NCBI RefSeq assembly: GCF_002218085.1 | Contig: NZ_BDUC01000005.1 | Location: 324,473 to 388,472 of the forward strand | Source of the DNA: Tolypothrix sp. NIES-4075 | GTDB lineage: Bacteria; Cyanobacteriota; Cyanobacteriia; Cyanobacteriales; Nostocaceae | Reading direction: 5' to 3' | DNA length: 64,000 bases | In this document: positions 27,121 through 33,840 of the stretch, piece after piece | Position numbering within the stretch: position 1 is the stretch's first letter | Layout: every line of letters begins with the position of its first letter | The notes under the pieces: generated by a model | The model's database searches: none | Told to the model about the DNA's origin: nothing | The model's input: only the letters and a program-made list of their open reading frames with translations | Translations under genes and position numbers: made by a program

Positions 27121-27345
27121 TTATTTTTCGTCCTCCTGGGGTTGTTGATTAATCTGCCAAGATGCTTTTGTCATAAATTCCCAGAAAATATCGGCTTGTT
27201 GTCCTTTGAGGACTACGTTGTCGAGGCGATTGCAAAAATAAATTGGCAAGTTACCATCGTCAAATCTAAAAACGTGTGATATTGCCTCCAAATTGATAAT
27301 CACTGAACGATTATTCTCGTCAACAGTCTGGATAAATTTACTCAA
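27121..27345 (-). CDS. Hypothetical 74-aa protein
   Basis: TTG 27345 is chosen because AAGGAG lies 9 bases upstream; the longer frame from ATG 27387 starts inside a low-complexity CCCAATG repeat. The protein has a beta-rich SVIINLEAISHVFRFDDGNLPIYF segment followed by a helix. No recognised family. It is the first gene leftward from the central divergent region. Confidence 0.55.
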   Translation of the reverse strand: MSKFIQTVDENNRSVIINLEAISHVFRFDDGNLPIYFCNRLDNVVLKGQQADIFWEFMTKASWQINQQPQEDEK

Positions 27346-27485
27346 TGGCGGGTTCTCCTTTGTTATTGGGCATTGGGCATTGGGCATCTCTGCACCGTTT
27401 AACCGCTAGCAGGTCTTTGGGTTGCGCTTCAGTAGCTGGCAGGCTGCTATCTCTGTCTGGTTGCGGTTGGTGGGTGTAAGAGTTT

Positions 27486-27568
27486 CTTTCATACATAACT
27501 AGTTTTAGTATATTATATGAATGAAACCTGTCAAGCATTTTATTCATACGAAAAGGTTTTATTCATAC
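27486..27568. promoter_or_regulatory. Central divergent control region with TTTTATTCATAC direct repeats
   Basis: TTTTATTCATAC at 27538-27549 and again at 27557-27568, start-to-start 19 bp (about two helical turns), plus a third partial TTTCATAC at 27487-27494. It sits between the leftward operon and the regulator gene at 27603. A likely operator, possibly for that regulator; inference only. Confidence 0.5.
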
Positions 27569-27602
27569 AATAAAATTGAGGTTGTTGTTGTGATATGTAA
27601 AA

Positions 27603-27800
27603 ATGGCAAGACCGAAGAAGCTAGCGGAAGACTCAATTCGAGCAACATTCTTGATCAGCGAGAAAGATTGGGAGAATTTCAGGATTCAAGCTCACTCAAT
27701 GGGGTTGAACAGATCAGACTTGATCAGGTTAATAGCTCAGGGCAAGATTCCCTTGGGGCAACAAATCGGTGCGGAGACACTCCTGCTGGGAAAATCGTAG
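27603..27800 (+). CDS. Small RHH-like regulator (0-frame product)
   Basis: 65 aa: MARPKKLAEDSIRATFLISEKDW, then helical FRIQAHSMGLNRSDLIRLIAQG, a short beta strand followed by two helices as in ribbon-helix-helix plasmid regulators. It stops at TAG 27798-27800, two codons after a G GGA AAA heptamer (27788-27794) that is in the correct phase for -1 slippage. First gene of the rightward module and beside the direct repeats, so a regulator of element gene expression is likely. The overlapping 155-codon frame from 27521 is not used as such. Confidence 0.7.
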   Translation: MARPKKLAEDSIRATFLISEKDWENFRIQAHSMGLNRSDLIRLIAQGKIPLGQQIGAETLLLGKS

Positions 27801-27988
27801 AGCGCCTCAAGCTTATTGAACAAAAACACTTGTCGTATGTTAAAGCAGATCAGCGGAGGCTGGAAGCTCGGCTTGACGAAAGCAGGGAAGAAGAGGAAAG
27901 TTTCAAGAAAGATATTCAAGAACTTGAACAACAAATTTACGACTTAGTTTCGAGCCAGGGAACATCTGACAAAGAAGATCCACAATAA
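27794..27988 (+). CDS. Coiled-coil extension in the -1 frame (candidate frameshift product)
   Basis: After the heptamer the -1 frame reads IVERLKLIEQKHLSYVKADQ and onward, a Lys/Glu/Gln/Leu-rich heptad pattern for about 55 residues. It has no ATG, GTG or TTG start of its own in a sensible position. A -1 shift would give a 128-residue protein: RHH-like domain plus coiled coil. GGAG lies 11 bases before the heptamer, as in bacterial Shine-Dalgarno-stimulated frameshifting. Alternative: a single-base deletion that split one gene in two. Confidence 0.55.
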   Translation: MVERLKLIEQKHLSYVKADQRRLEARLDESREEEESFKKDIQELEQQIYDLVSSQGTSDKEDPQ

Positions 27989-28028
27989 AGCCGTCCCCCG
28001 CCTTGCGGTAAGGACGGCTTTATTGTGG
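27980..28028. terminator. Strong bidirectional terminator hairpin
   Basis: Perfect 17-bp arms at 27980-27996 and 28012-28028 with a 15-base loop, overlapping the end of the coiled-coil frame. Between convergent genes; A-rich/T-rich arm ends suit termination on both strands. Confidence 0.8.
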
Positions 28029-28032
28029 GGTT

Positions 28033-28053
28033 GCTACCTGATTGTCAGGTAGC
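28033..28053. terminator. Second hairpin, minus-strand terminator
   Basis: GCTACCTGA/TCAGGTAGC arms with a TTG loop, 20 bp downstream of the KGK gene stop on the minus strand. Confidence 0.6.
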
Positions 28054-28073
28054 AGAGTTAAAACAGAATGTGG

Positions 28074-28412
28074 TTAATTATTCTGGCGAAACTCATCTAA
28101 TGGCGATAGTTGCTTTAGTGGCGCGTTTTCCTCAAGCTCAACTTTCTCAACAAGTTCAGCCTCTTCTATTTCTTCTTCATCGGGAATAAATTCCAAAGAA
28201 ATCCTAACCCTACCTTCCTTCCAGCCCCCCTTGCCAGGTTGTAACACACGACATTTGACACCATCACCCTTCCAAGCTTCAGCCGTAATACCAGCTTTGT
28301 CTTGTACGAACTGAGCTAATTTGTCCGATGCCTCTTTAACCGTAAAAGTTGTAGCACCAAGGAAACTAGCGTGTTTTTCAATACTTACTACATCATCTAT
28401 GTTCAAATTCAC
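28074..28412 (-). CDS. KGK-domain protein
   Basis: 112 aa. Matches the cyanobacterial KGK family, with the signature GVKCRVLQPGKGGWKEGRVR near 50-70 followed by ISLEFIPDEEE and an acidic tail. The function of the family is unknown; it is common in Nostocales and on their mobile elements. Convergent with the regulator gene, with terminators in between. Confidence 0.8.
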   Translation of the reverse strand: MNLNIDDVVSIEKHASFLGATTFTVKEASDKLAQFVQDKAGITAEAWKGDGVKCRVLQPGKGGWKEGRVRISLEFIPDEEEIEEAELVEKVELEENAPLKQLSPLDEFRQNN

Positions 28413-28501
28413 TTTTAATCCTCAGTTAACGCCATTCCCAGGTATCACCTGGTACTAATAGCGTTCCCTCTTTTACTTAAAAAGCGATCTACCACCAACC
28501 A

Positions 28502-28816
28502 ATGAAAATCAAACTTTTAACCCAGTTCGGCGATTTCGTCCGAGACACCGAAATTCTACCCTTTAACGAATATCCCGCAGTGATGATTTGGGGCGATCGC
28601 GACTGGTGCCTCCAACTGTACTTAGATGCATCCAGGATTTTTGATGAAAACACAAAAAATAAATGTTGGTTTTTTAGGGGGATCGAGGGGGATCTCGTGG
28701 ATCGTCCGCTAATTTTTGGAATCAAAAGTTACTTAATTTGCTCAAAAATGTTGATTGTACTTAAATGCTATGTCTTATATTTTGCATTTTCACTTTTCAT
28801 CATATTCCCTGCCTAA
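28502..28816 (+). CDS. Hypothetical protein, C-terminus altered by a repeat
   Basis: 104 aa. The first about 45 residues (MKIKLLTQFGDFVRDTEILP, MIWGDRDWCLQLYLDASRIF) look genuinely coding. From about residue 57 the frame enters a GGGGGATC-type repeat (28671-28704) and then a hydrophobic stretch out of character with the start, so the natural C-terminus may have been replaced. No known family. Confidence 0.5.
   Translation: MKIKLLTQFGDFVRDTEILPFNEYPAVMIWGDRDWCLQLYLDASRIFDENTKNKCWFFRGIEGDLVDRPLIFGIKSYLICSKMLIVLKCYVLYFAFSLFIIFPA
28671..28704. repeat. GGGGGATC-type short repeat
   Basis: AGGGGGATCGAGGGGGATC followed by TCGTGGATCG. Related copies lie inside the primase gene at 31568-31595 and 31658-31685, and inverted at 31829-31850. 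Confidence 0.7.
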
Positions 28817-28847
28817 AACGTAAAAAGCGATCGCACCTCTTAAAACT

Positions 28848-29135
28848 ATGAAACCACCAATACAACAAGCCAAGGAATACCTTTTACACCACCTCAGAAC
28901 TGCATCCCCAGAAGTGAAAGAAATTGTTTATCCCTGCCTGCCTCAAGATATAGGCGATTTTCGGCGGGCGCTTGAACTTGTCGAAGTTCAGCAAGAATTT
29001 AACCGCCGTGGGGTAAAAGCCACACTCAGAACTGCTTCCCCCGACGGCAAGATATTACCCGATATCGTGATTGCGACCGTTGATGATGTCGCAAGCGGCA
29101 AACTCGATTGGTATTTTCGCGATCATCCTCAATAA
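28848..29135 (+). CDS. Hypothetical 95-aa protein
   Basis: Soluble helical protein, MKPPIQQAKEYLLHHLRTAS ... LPQDIGDFRRALELVEVQQEF, ending GKLDWYFRDHPQ. No recognised family. Good coding character. Upstream of the primase and on the same strand; downstream lies a HIP1-containing palindrome. Confidence 0.6.
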   Translation: MKPPIQQAKEYLLHHLRTASPEVKEIVYPCLPQDIGDFRRALELVEVQQEFNRRGVKATLRTASPDGKILPDIVIATVDDVASGKLDWYFRDHPQ

Positions 29136-29233
29136 TCCCTTAAATAAAAACGCGATCGCACTCCTGGAAAGAGCGATCACGTTTTTCTGATTCCTTGAGG
29201 TGCATCTATCAACCCAAAGTCTACGCATCAAGT

Positions 29234-29536
29234 ATGAAAAATAGTCAAATTGTCAAAAAACTTAAGCGATGGCTTCTGCTCACCCGAATCTGGTTTTGGG
29301 CGGCAATTAATTCCCCCTATTTCCGCGATTGCGAATTGTCCTTTGACCATCCACCCATAGAAGTAGATGTCCATTGGTCAAAGTACGGTTACGAGTTTTT
29401 ACTGATCCAAATAAGCTTCCTTCGTCCGAAACTGTCTTTAAGCATTCCTTGGAGTACTTGCTTGGACTTCATTGAAGCTAGAGCAAAAGAAGGCGAATTC
29501 ATTGAAGAACAACTTATTGACGGCATTCCTTTTTAA
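29234..29536 (+). CDS. Hypothetical 100-aa protein
   Basis: Start at ATG 29234 preferred to TTG 29195. Contains an amphipathic, Trp-rich stretch (RWLLLTRIWFWAAINSPYF) that could lie on the membrane, then a beta-rich tail (IEVDVHWSKYGYEFLLIQIS). No recognised family. It precedes the primase gene. Confidence 0.55.
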   Translation: MKNSQIVKKLKRWLLLTRIWFWAAINSPYFRDCELSFDHPPIEVDVHWSKYGYEFLLIQISFLRPKLSLSIPWSTCLDFIEARAKEGEFIEEQLIDGIPF

Positions 29537-29621
29537 CCGCAATCAATCAAAAACTGTAAGCTACCAAACAGTCAAAAAAAAGGTAGCACGAGCCACCTCT
29601 GTTGTTTACTTAACTAAAAAG

Positions 29622-32273
29622 ATGCATAACCTAATTAAGTTAGATACTAATAATTCTACCACAAATCGTCCTGATAGTATAGACATCTCTCACTGGGAAG
29701 AGTGGATAAAAAGTGGAGTTGACGAGAAAATTATTTCTCTAAATGTCCAATCAATTCATGACAGCCAAGAATTAGATAAGATTTTAAATCGCAACAATAA
29801 AAATAGACGAAAACATTCAGATAACTTGATTCCTGCTTGGTGTGTTAGTGGAATCAACCCGCAAAGCTGGGAAAAAACTTTAGAAGGAGTTCAAGTAAAA
29901 AGTGATAATCCACCAATCATAAATGGCAAGCCTCAAAAATATTTAAACAGCAGCGGATACGGAACATCGCCCTTGTTTTTAGACTTAGGAATTCCAGATT
30001 ACTGGTTAAACACAATTGAAGATAAATCCATTCCGAACATTATTCTCGAAGGTGCAAAAAAAGCCGGCGCAGTACTTTCCCTTGGATATGCTGCTATTTC
30101 AATTCCTGGGGTAAGTACTTGTAGAAAGAAAGGGCGGTTACATAAATCATTGCAACTGTTTTGTGGTTATGGTCGAACTTTTTACCTGGCGTTCGACAAC
30201 GATGTAATGACAAAAAAACCAGTACAAGACGCGCTACTGAACTTAGCACGCGATTTATCGGCAACCGGTTCTAAAGTCATGGTGTTAGAAATCCCCCCAG
30301 GAGAAGCTAAAGGCGCTGACGACTTCATAGTTGCTAACGGGAAAGAAGCTTTTGAAAATCTGATTAAAACTGCTAAAACTATTGAGGAATGGAGAGACAA
30401 AGTAAAAGAATTTTGGTTGCTAGAGCAAGAAAGAATCAAAGAAACTAAAAAATCTAAACTAGCCAGATACACTCACATTATTAATCTGGGATGGGGAGAT
30501 ATGTTGAGGTTTAACTCCCTAAAAAACCAAATTGAGATGAATGGAGAACCACTCGATTTAGAGCAAGTGCGACTGCGGCTGGCTCTTGAATTTGATGTGG
30601 ACGTGCCTGCCTATGATGCCATATCAATAATAGAATTTCTCGCAAGGAAACAAACTTACCACCCGGTGCAGGAGTATCTAGAGGACGTTGCACAGCAACA
30701 TCCAGAACCTGATTTATCGATTTTGGATAATCTGGCTACACGCTATTTAGGCTCTTCAGAGCCGCTGCATAACATATATATGAGGAAAACCTTAATAGCA
30801 GCAGTTGCCAGAATTTACGAACCAGGATGTCAGCACGATGCCGCAACTATATTTATTGGCAAGCAATACGCTGGTAAAAGCAGCTTTTGGCGTAAACTGT
30901 TCGGTCGTGAGTTTTTCAGCGATCAATTAGGGGAGGCAACCAAATCAGAGGATGAACTGGCAAAAGTTCATCAGTTTTGGGGGTTGGAGTGGTCAGAGTT
31001 TGAAACTGTCTATCGCAAAAAAGACGTTTCTAGCTTGAAAAAATTCATGTCCGCTAGTGTTGACGCCTTTCGATTGCCTTATGCTCGAACTACTAAAGAG
31101 TATCCTCGGCAATCGGTATTAGTAGGAACTTCCAACGAAAGCGAAATTTTAAACGATCCCACTGGGAGTAGGCGATTTTGGATAATTCCCATCCTCAAAG
31201 AATCAATTCCTCTCGAATTACTGGAACAAGAGAGGGATAAGCTTTGGTCTGCGGCTTATCACGCTTACAAAAATGGCGAACAATGGGAGCTAGACCGAGA
31301 TTCGCGCCTCAAGCAATCCGAACTGAATAAAGATTTTGAAACTCAAGACCCTTGGCAGGAAAAGATTTCAGCTTACATCCGAGATAAAAGTTATGTGACG
31401 ATTGAGGATATTTTTTACCACCTCTCTATTGAACCTTCAAGGCAAGACATGGGATTGACCAAGCGAGTTAGTGCGATTCTTCGGCAATTGAACTGGAGTA
31501 AGATTCGCAAATATTTAAATGGTTGCTGGGTAAGAGTGTGGGAAGAAGTAAAAACAAAAGTTACTTTTTTAGGGGGATCTCGTGGATCGAGTCAAGATAA
31601 TGTTTCTTTTGATGCAAGTACAATTGATGGCGATTCCGAAAAAACAAATTCAATAAATTTAGGGGGATCTCGTGGATCGAGTCAAAACAATGTACTTGAA
31701 GACACTTTATTGTCCAGTGAATCACATAATACCTCAGTAGCGCATGACACTGTATCAAATAGTTCAGAACTCCACGAGGATCGAGTAATGATTGAGGCAG
31801 CGCAAGACATCCAAGAAAATATTCTCAACTCGATCCCCCTAGATCCCCCTCAAAATCCAACTTTTATTTCTGAAGTTAAAAACAAGGGTACTGGGTTTGC
31901 CCCCTCACTCCCCGCTCCCTTAAAAATTAAATTCGCTTCACCATTGGGGGACGTTAAAGCGATCGCCACTCCTCTCGACTCTAAAAGCTGGGAGTTTCAC
32001 CTTATATACCCAGATGGGACAGAGCAGCGCGAAGAAAAAATAAGTGACGAGCCTAAAGCGAGTAAGCGATTAAAGTCGCTTGCTCAAAAGTGGCAGGCTA
32101 ACCTTACTTACCGCGTCAACCACATCACCCAAAACGGCTACCAGTGGGTTGAGGGATGCAAGTGTATTGATGTGACGCGCACCTCGCGAGGTGGAGCTAA
32201 TTACACCTTCAAATCTCCCACAGGAGAAGAAATCTATATATTTGAAAATAAGGATTTTGAACTGATGCAATGA
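29622..32273 (+). CDS. Primase-helicase: TOPRIM/DUF3854 plus VapE-type P-loop
   Basis: 883 aa from ATG 29622; a longer frame to 29472 overlaps the previous gene and its first 50 residues look spurious. N-terminal DUF3854/TOPRIM-like region: WCVSGINP, IILEGAKKAGAVLSLGY (Glu of TOPRIM) and FYLAFDND (Asp-x-Asp). Middle VapE/SF3-like ATPase: P-loop FIGKQYAGKSSFW, Walker B-like WGLEWSEFE, sensor SVLVGTSNESEILND and SRRFWIIPI. The C-terminus has a Ser/Asn-rich linker containing two LGGSRGSSQ repeats, then a small beta domain. Initiates replication in plasmids and integrative elements. Its stop overlaps the next start (ATGA). Confidence 0.88.
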   Translation: MHNLIKLDTNNSTTNRPDSIDISHWEEWIKSGVDEKIISLNVQSIHDSQELDKILNRNNKNRRKHSDNLIPAWCVSGINPQSWEKTLEGVQVKSDNPPIINGKPQKYLNSSGYGTSPLFLDLGIPDYWLNTIEDKSIPNIILEGAKKAGAVLSLGYAAISIPGVSTCRKKGRLHKSLQLFCGYGRTFYLAFDNDVMTKKPVQDALLNLARDLSATGSKVMVLEIPPGEAKGADDFIVANGKEAFENLIKTAKTIEEWRDKVKEFWLLEQERIKETKKSKLARYTHIINLGWGDMLRFNSLKNQIEMNGEPLDLEQVRLRLALEFDVDVPAYDAISIIEFLARKQTYHPVQEYLEDVAQQHPEPDLSILDNLATRYLGSSEPLHNIYMRKTLIAAVARIYEPGCQHDAATIFIGKQYAGKSSFWRKLFGREFFSDQLGEATKSEDELAKVHQFWGLEWSEFETVYRKKDVSSLKKFMSASVDAFRLPYARTTKEYPRQSVLVGTSNESEILNDPTGSRRFWIIPILKESIPLELLEQERDKLWSAAYHAYKNGEQWELDRDSRLKQSELNKDFETQDPWQEKISAYIRDKSYVTIEDIFYHLSIEPSRQDMGLTKRVSAILRQLNWSKIRKYLNGCWVRVWEEVKTKVTFLGGSRGSSQDNVSFDASTIDGDSEKTNSINLGGSRGSSQNNVLEDTLLSSESHNTSVAHDTVSNSSELHEDRVMIEAAQDIQENILNSIPLDPPQNPTFISEVKNKGTGFAPSLPAPLKIKFASPLGDVKAIATPLDSKSWEFHLIYPDGTEQREEKISDEPKASKRLKSLAQKWQANLTYRVNHITQNGYQWVEGCKCIDVTRTSRGGANYTFKSPTGEEIYIFENKDFELMQ
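31568..31685 (+). repeat. Two identical 28-bp repeats inside the primase gene
   Basis: TTTAGGGGGATCTCGTGGAT plus GAGTCAA-type end at 31568-31595 and 31658-31685, 90 bp apart (30 codons, frame kept), both coding LGGSRGSSQ. An inverted relative follows at 31829-31850 and another copy is at 28671. Confidence 0.8.
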
Positions 32274-32542
32274 TTTGTTCAGTCTGTCCCTCAACCGCCG
32301 TCAGCTATGACCCTTCAGCAGAAATGTACACCTGTCAAACCTGCGGTTATAGCTGGTTTGACAGTGACGACTTTGACGATTTAGTTGAAGACGACGACTT
32401 TGACGTTGAATTCGATTGTGGCTTTCAGCCTGGTTCTGGCTGCCTTTACGCGGGTAGTGAAGATTGCGATTGGGAATGCCCTTATCGCGACGAACTTCAC
32501 CGACACCCAGATTATCCGAATGTTTCGTTAAGTGATTTTTAA
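32270..32542 (+). CDS. Zinc-ribbon protein with acidic middle
   Basis: 90 aa. CSVC at the start and CQTC near 22 make a zinc ribbon (TCQTCGYSWFD), followed by an Asp-rich stretch and more cysteines in SGCLYAGSEDCDWECPYRD. Overlaps the primase stop by ATGA, so co-translated. Likely a primase partner or transcription factor-like protein; function unknown. Confidence 0.75.
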   Translation: MICSVCPSTAVSYDPSAEMYTCQTCGYSWFDSDDFDDLVEDDDFDVEFDCGFQPGSGCLYAGSEDCDWECPYRDELHRHPDYPNVSLSDF

Positions 32543-32679
32543 CGGTGAAGCGGGCGATCGCTTCAATCTGGCTATAAATGTTTTATTAATATTTACGAAC
32601 TAAGATTTTCAAAATATTTACAAGCACCCGAATACGTATTAAAACAGATTTACTTAAATAAAGTAAATCTAAATTTAAC

Positions 32680-33009
32680 ATGGCAGAACCAACACTAGCA
32701 GGAATATTTGGGAATAGCGCAACCCAAACAGCCACTCAACTGGTAATTAGTAAAACTGATTTAGCAACGGTGGGATTAACAGCAAGCGCTACTAACACCC
32801 CGGAAAGTTTACTTGCAGCAATAATTGCGCTAGCTCAATTAACGCTTAGTCAATCCAATTATGAAATAAACTTAGATCAATCAGTAATTATTAATGACAG
32901 CATAGATTCTTTAACTACTCGAAATAACACAACTTATCGTCAAAAAACTAAAATTATTGAATTTTTTAAACTGGACACATCGAATAATTTTGACCCCGAC
33001 GATTATTAA
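32680..33009 (+). CDS. Hypothetical protein with LFG-ATQTA motif (paralogue 1)
   Basis: 109 aa. The N-terminus LAGIFGNSATQTATQLVISKTDL is repeated in the next protein; the rest is Asn/Thr-rich, ending KIIEFFKLDTSNNFDPDDY. Stop overlaps the next ATG (33009). Not recognised. Opens the rightward block of probable structural genes. A 137-bp AT-rich gap upstream may hold its promoter. Confidence 0.65.
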   Translation: MAEPTLAGIFGNSATQTATQLVISKTDLATVGLTASATNTPESLLAAIIALAQLTLSQSNYEINLDQSVIINDSIDSLTTRNNTTYRQKTKIIEFFKLDTSNNFDPDDY

Positions 33010-33191
33010 TGAAATTAACTCTTACACAATTATTTGGTGAAGGCGCAACCCAAACTGCAAATATTTTAACAATTGAAAAATCTGCATTGCGTGGGTTAAC
33101 ATCTTCATCAAACAATAATTCTGAACAAAAATCAACTGCTGAAATTCAAGATATATTCACCGCAATTAATAATACTTTTGTGATTTATTAA
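33009..33191 (+). CDS. Hypothetical protein with LFG-ATQTA motif (paralogue 2)
   Basis: 60 aa: LTLTQLFGEGATQTANILTI EKSAL-type start is clearly related to the first 30 residues of the preceding protein. Overlaps its predecessor by one base and is one base from its successor, so all three are coupled. Tandem small paralogues are typical of virion or appendage subunit genes, but this is inference. Confidence 0.65.
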   Translation: MKLTLTQLFGEGATQTANILTIEKSALRGLTSSSNNNSEQKSTAEIQDIFTAINNTFVIY

Positions 33192-33192
33192 T

Positions 33193-33840
33193 ATGAGTTA
33201 TTGCGCTAATAAAACCAAAGCCGTTGTCAAGTTTAACTTTTCAGACAAGAAAGAAAAAATCTTTGAATCTGAAAAAGTACCGATTGAAGTAATTGCCGGA
33301 TTAGCGGACGACACCTTAAAAGCTACTGTGAATTACTCTAATGGCTTTCCAGGAGAACAATTGCAAACTTTTAATTTTACAATTGATGCCCCATCCGATG
33401 TTCCTCAAGGATTGCAAACTCCCCCAGAGATTTATTTAGTTTCTGGATACTGGGATGATTGGGGAACCATTGGAAATTATTCGACCGGCTACGGCATTAT
33501 AAAAAGTTATGGCGGTAATAGCCCCCCAATAAAAATTGGTACTGGTTATTCAGTAAAAGGTACCGTTGTTAACGTCAGACCTTACGAATGTTTTGCGCGG
33601 TGTGAATTACAATGGCGTTGGGGTGGATGCAAAATTATTATTTCTTCTCAGGGTATGAAATTGTATGAAGAAACAGGCGACTGTCCTGTAAATTTTAAAG
33701 TTTCTTGTGATGATGATTGCCCGGAAGGTACAATGAAATGCGAAATTCCACAATATCCTGGATACTGTTGTTTACCGTGCGAAACAAAGTCAGAAATAGC
33801 GGCTTTAACAGCTTTAGTTAGGAATATCAATCATGGCTAA
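33193..33840 (+). CDS. Cysteine-rich hypothetical protein
   Basis: 215 aa. Beta-rich first 150 residues with many Tyr/Gly (SGYWDDWGTIGNYSTGYGII), then about ten cysteines in the last 90 residues (CFARCELQWRWGGCKI, CDDDCPEGTMKCEIPQYPGY). No signal peptide or TM. Not recognised. Overlaps the collagen-like gene by 8 bp, so the two products are probably made together. Confidence 0.65.
   Translation: MSYCANKTKAVVKFNFSDKKEKIFESEKVPIEVIAGLADDTLKATVNYSNGFPGEQLQTFNFTIDAPSDVPQGLQTPPEIYLVSGYWDDWGTIGNYSTGYGIIKSYGGNSPPIKIGTGYSVKGTVVNVRPYECFARCELQWRWGGCKIIISSQGMKLYEETGDCPVNFKVSCDDDCPEGTMKCEIPQYPGYCCLPCETKSEIAALTALVRNINHG

Noticed and set aside
27338..27547. 69-aa minus-strand frame left of the regulator
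   Set aside because: Runs through a CCCAATG-type heptamer tract and the operator-like repeats; overlaps the start of the better supported 74-aa gene.
27521..27988. 155-aa single-frame gene
   Set aside because: Its first half lies in the wrong frame against a convincing RHH-like protein; only the part after 27794 looks coding, better explained by a -1 shift.
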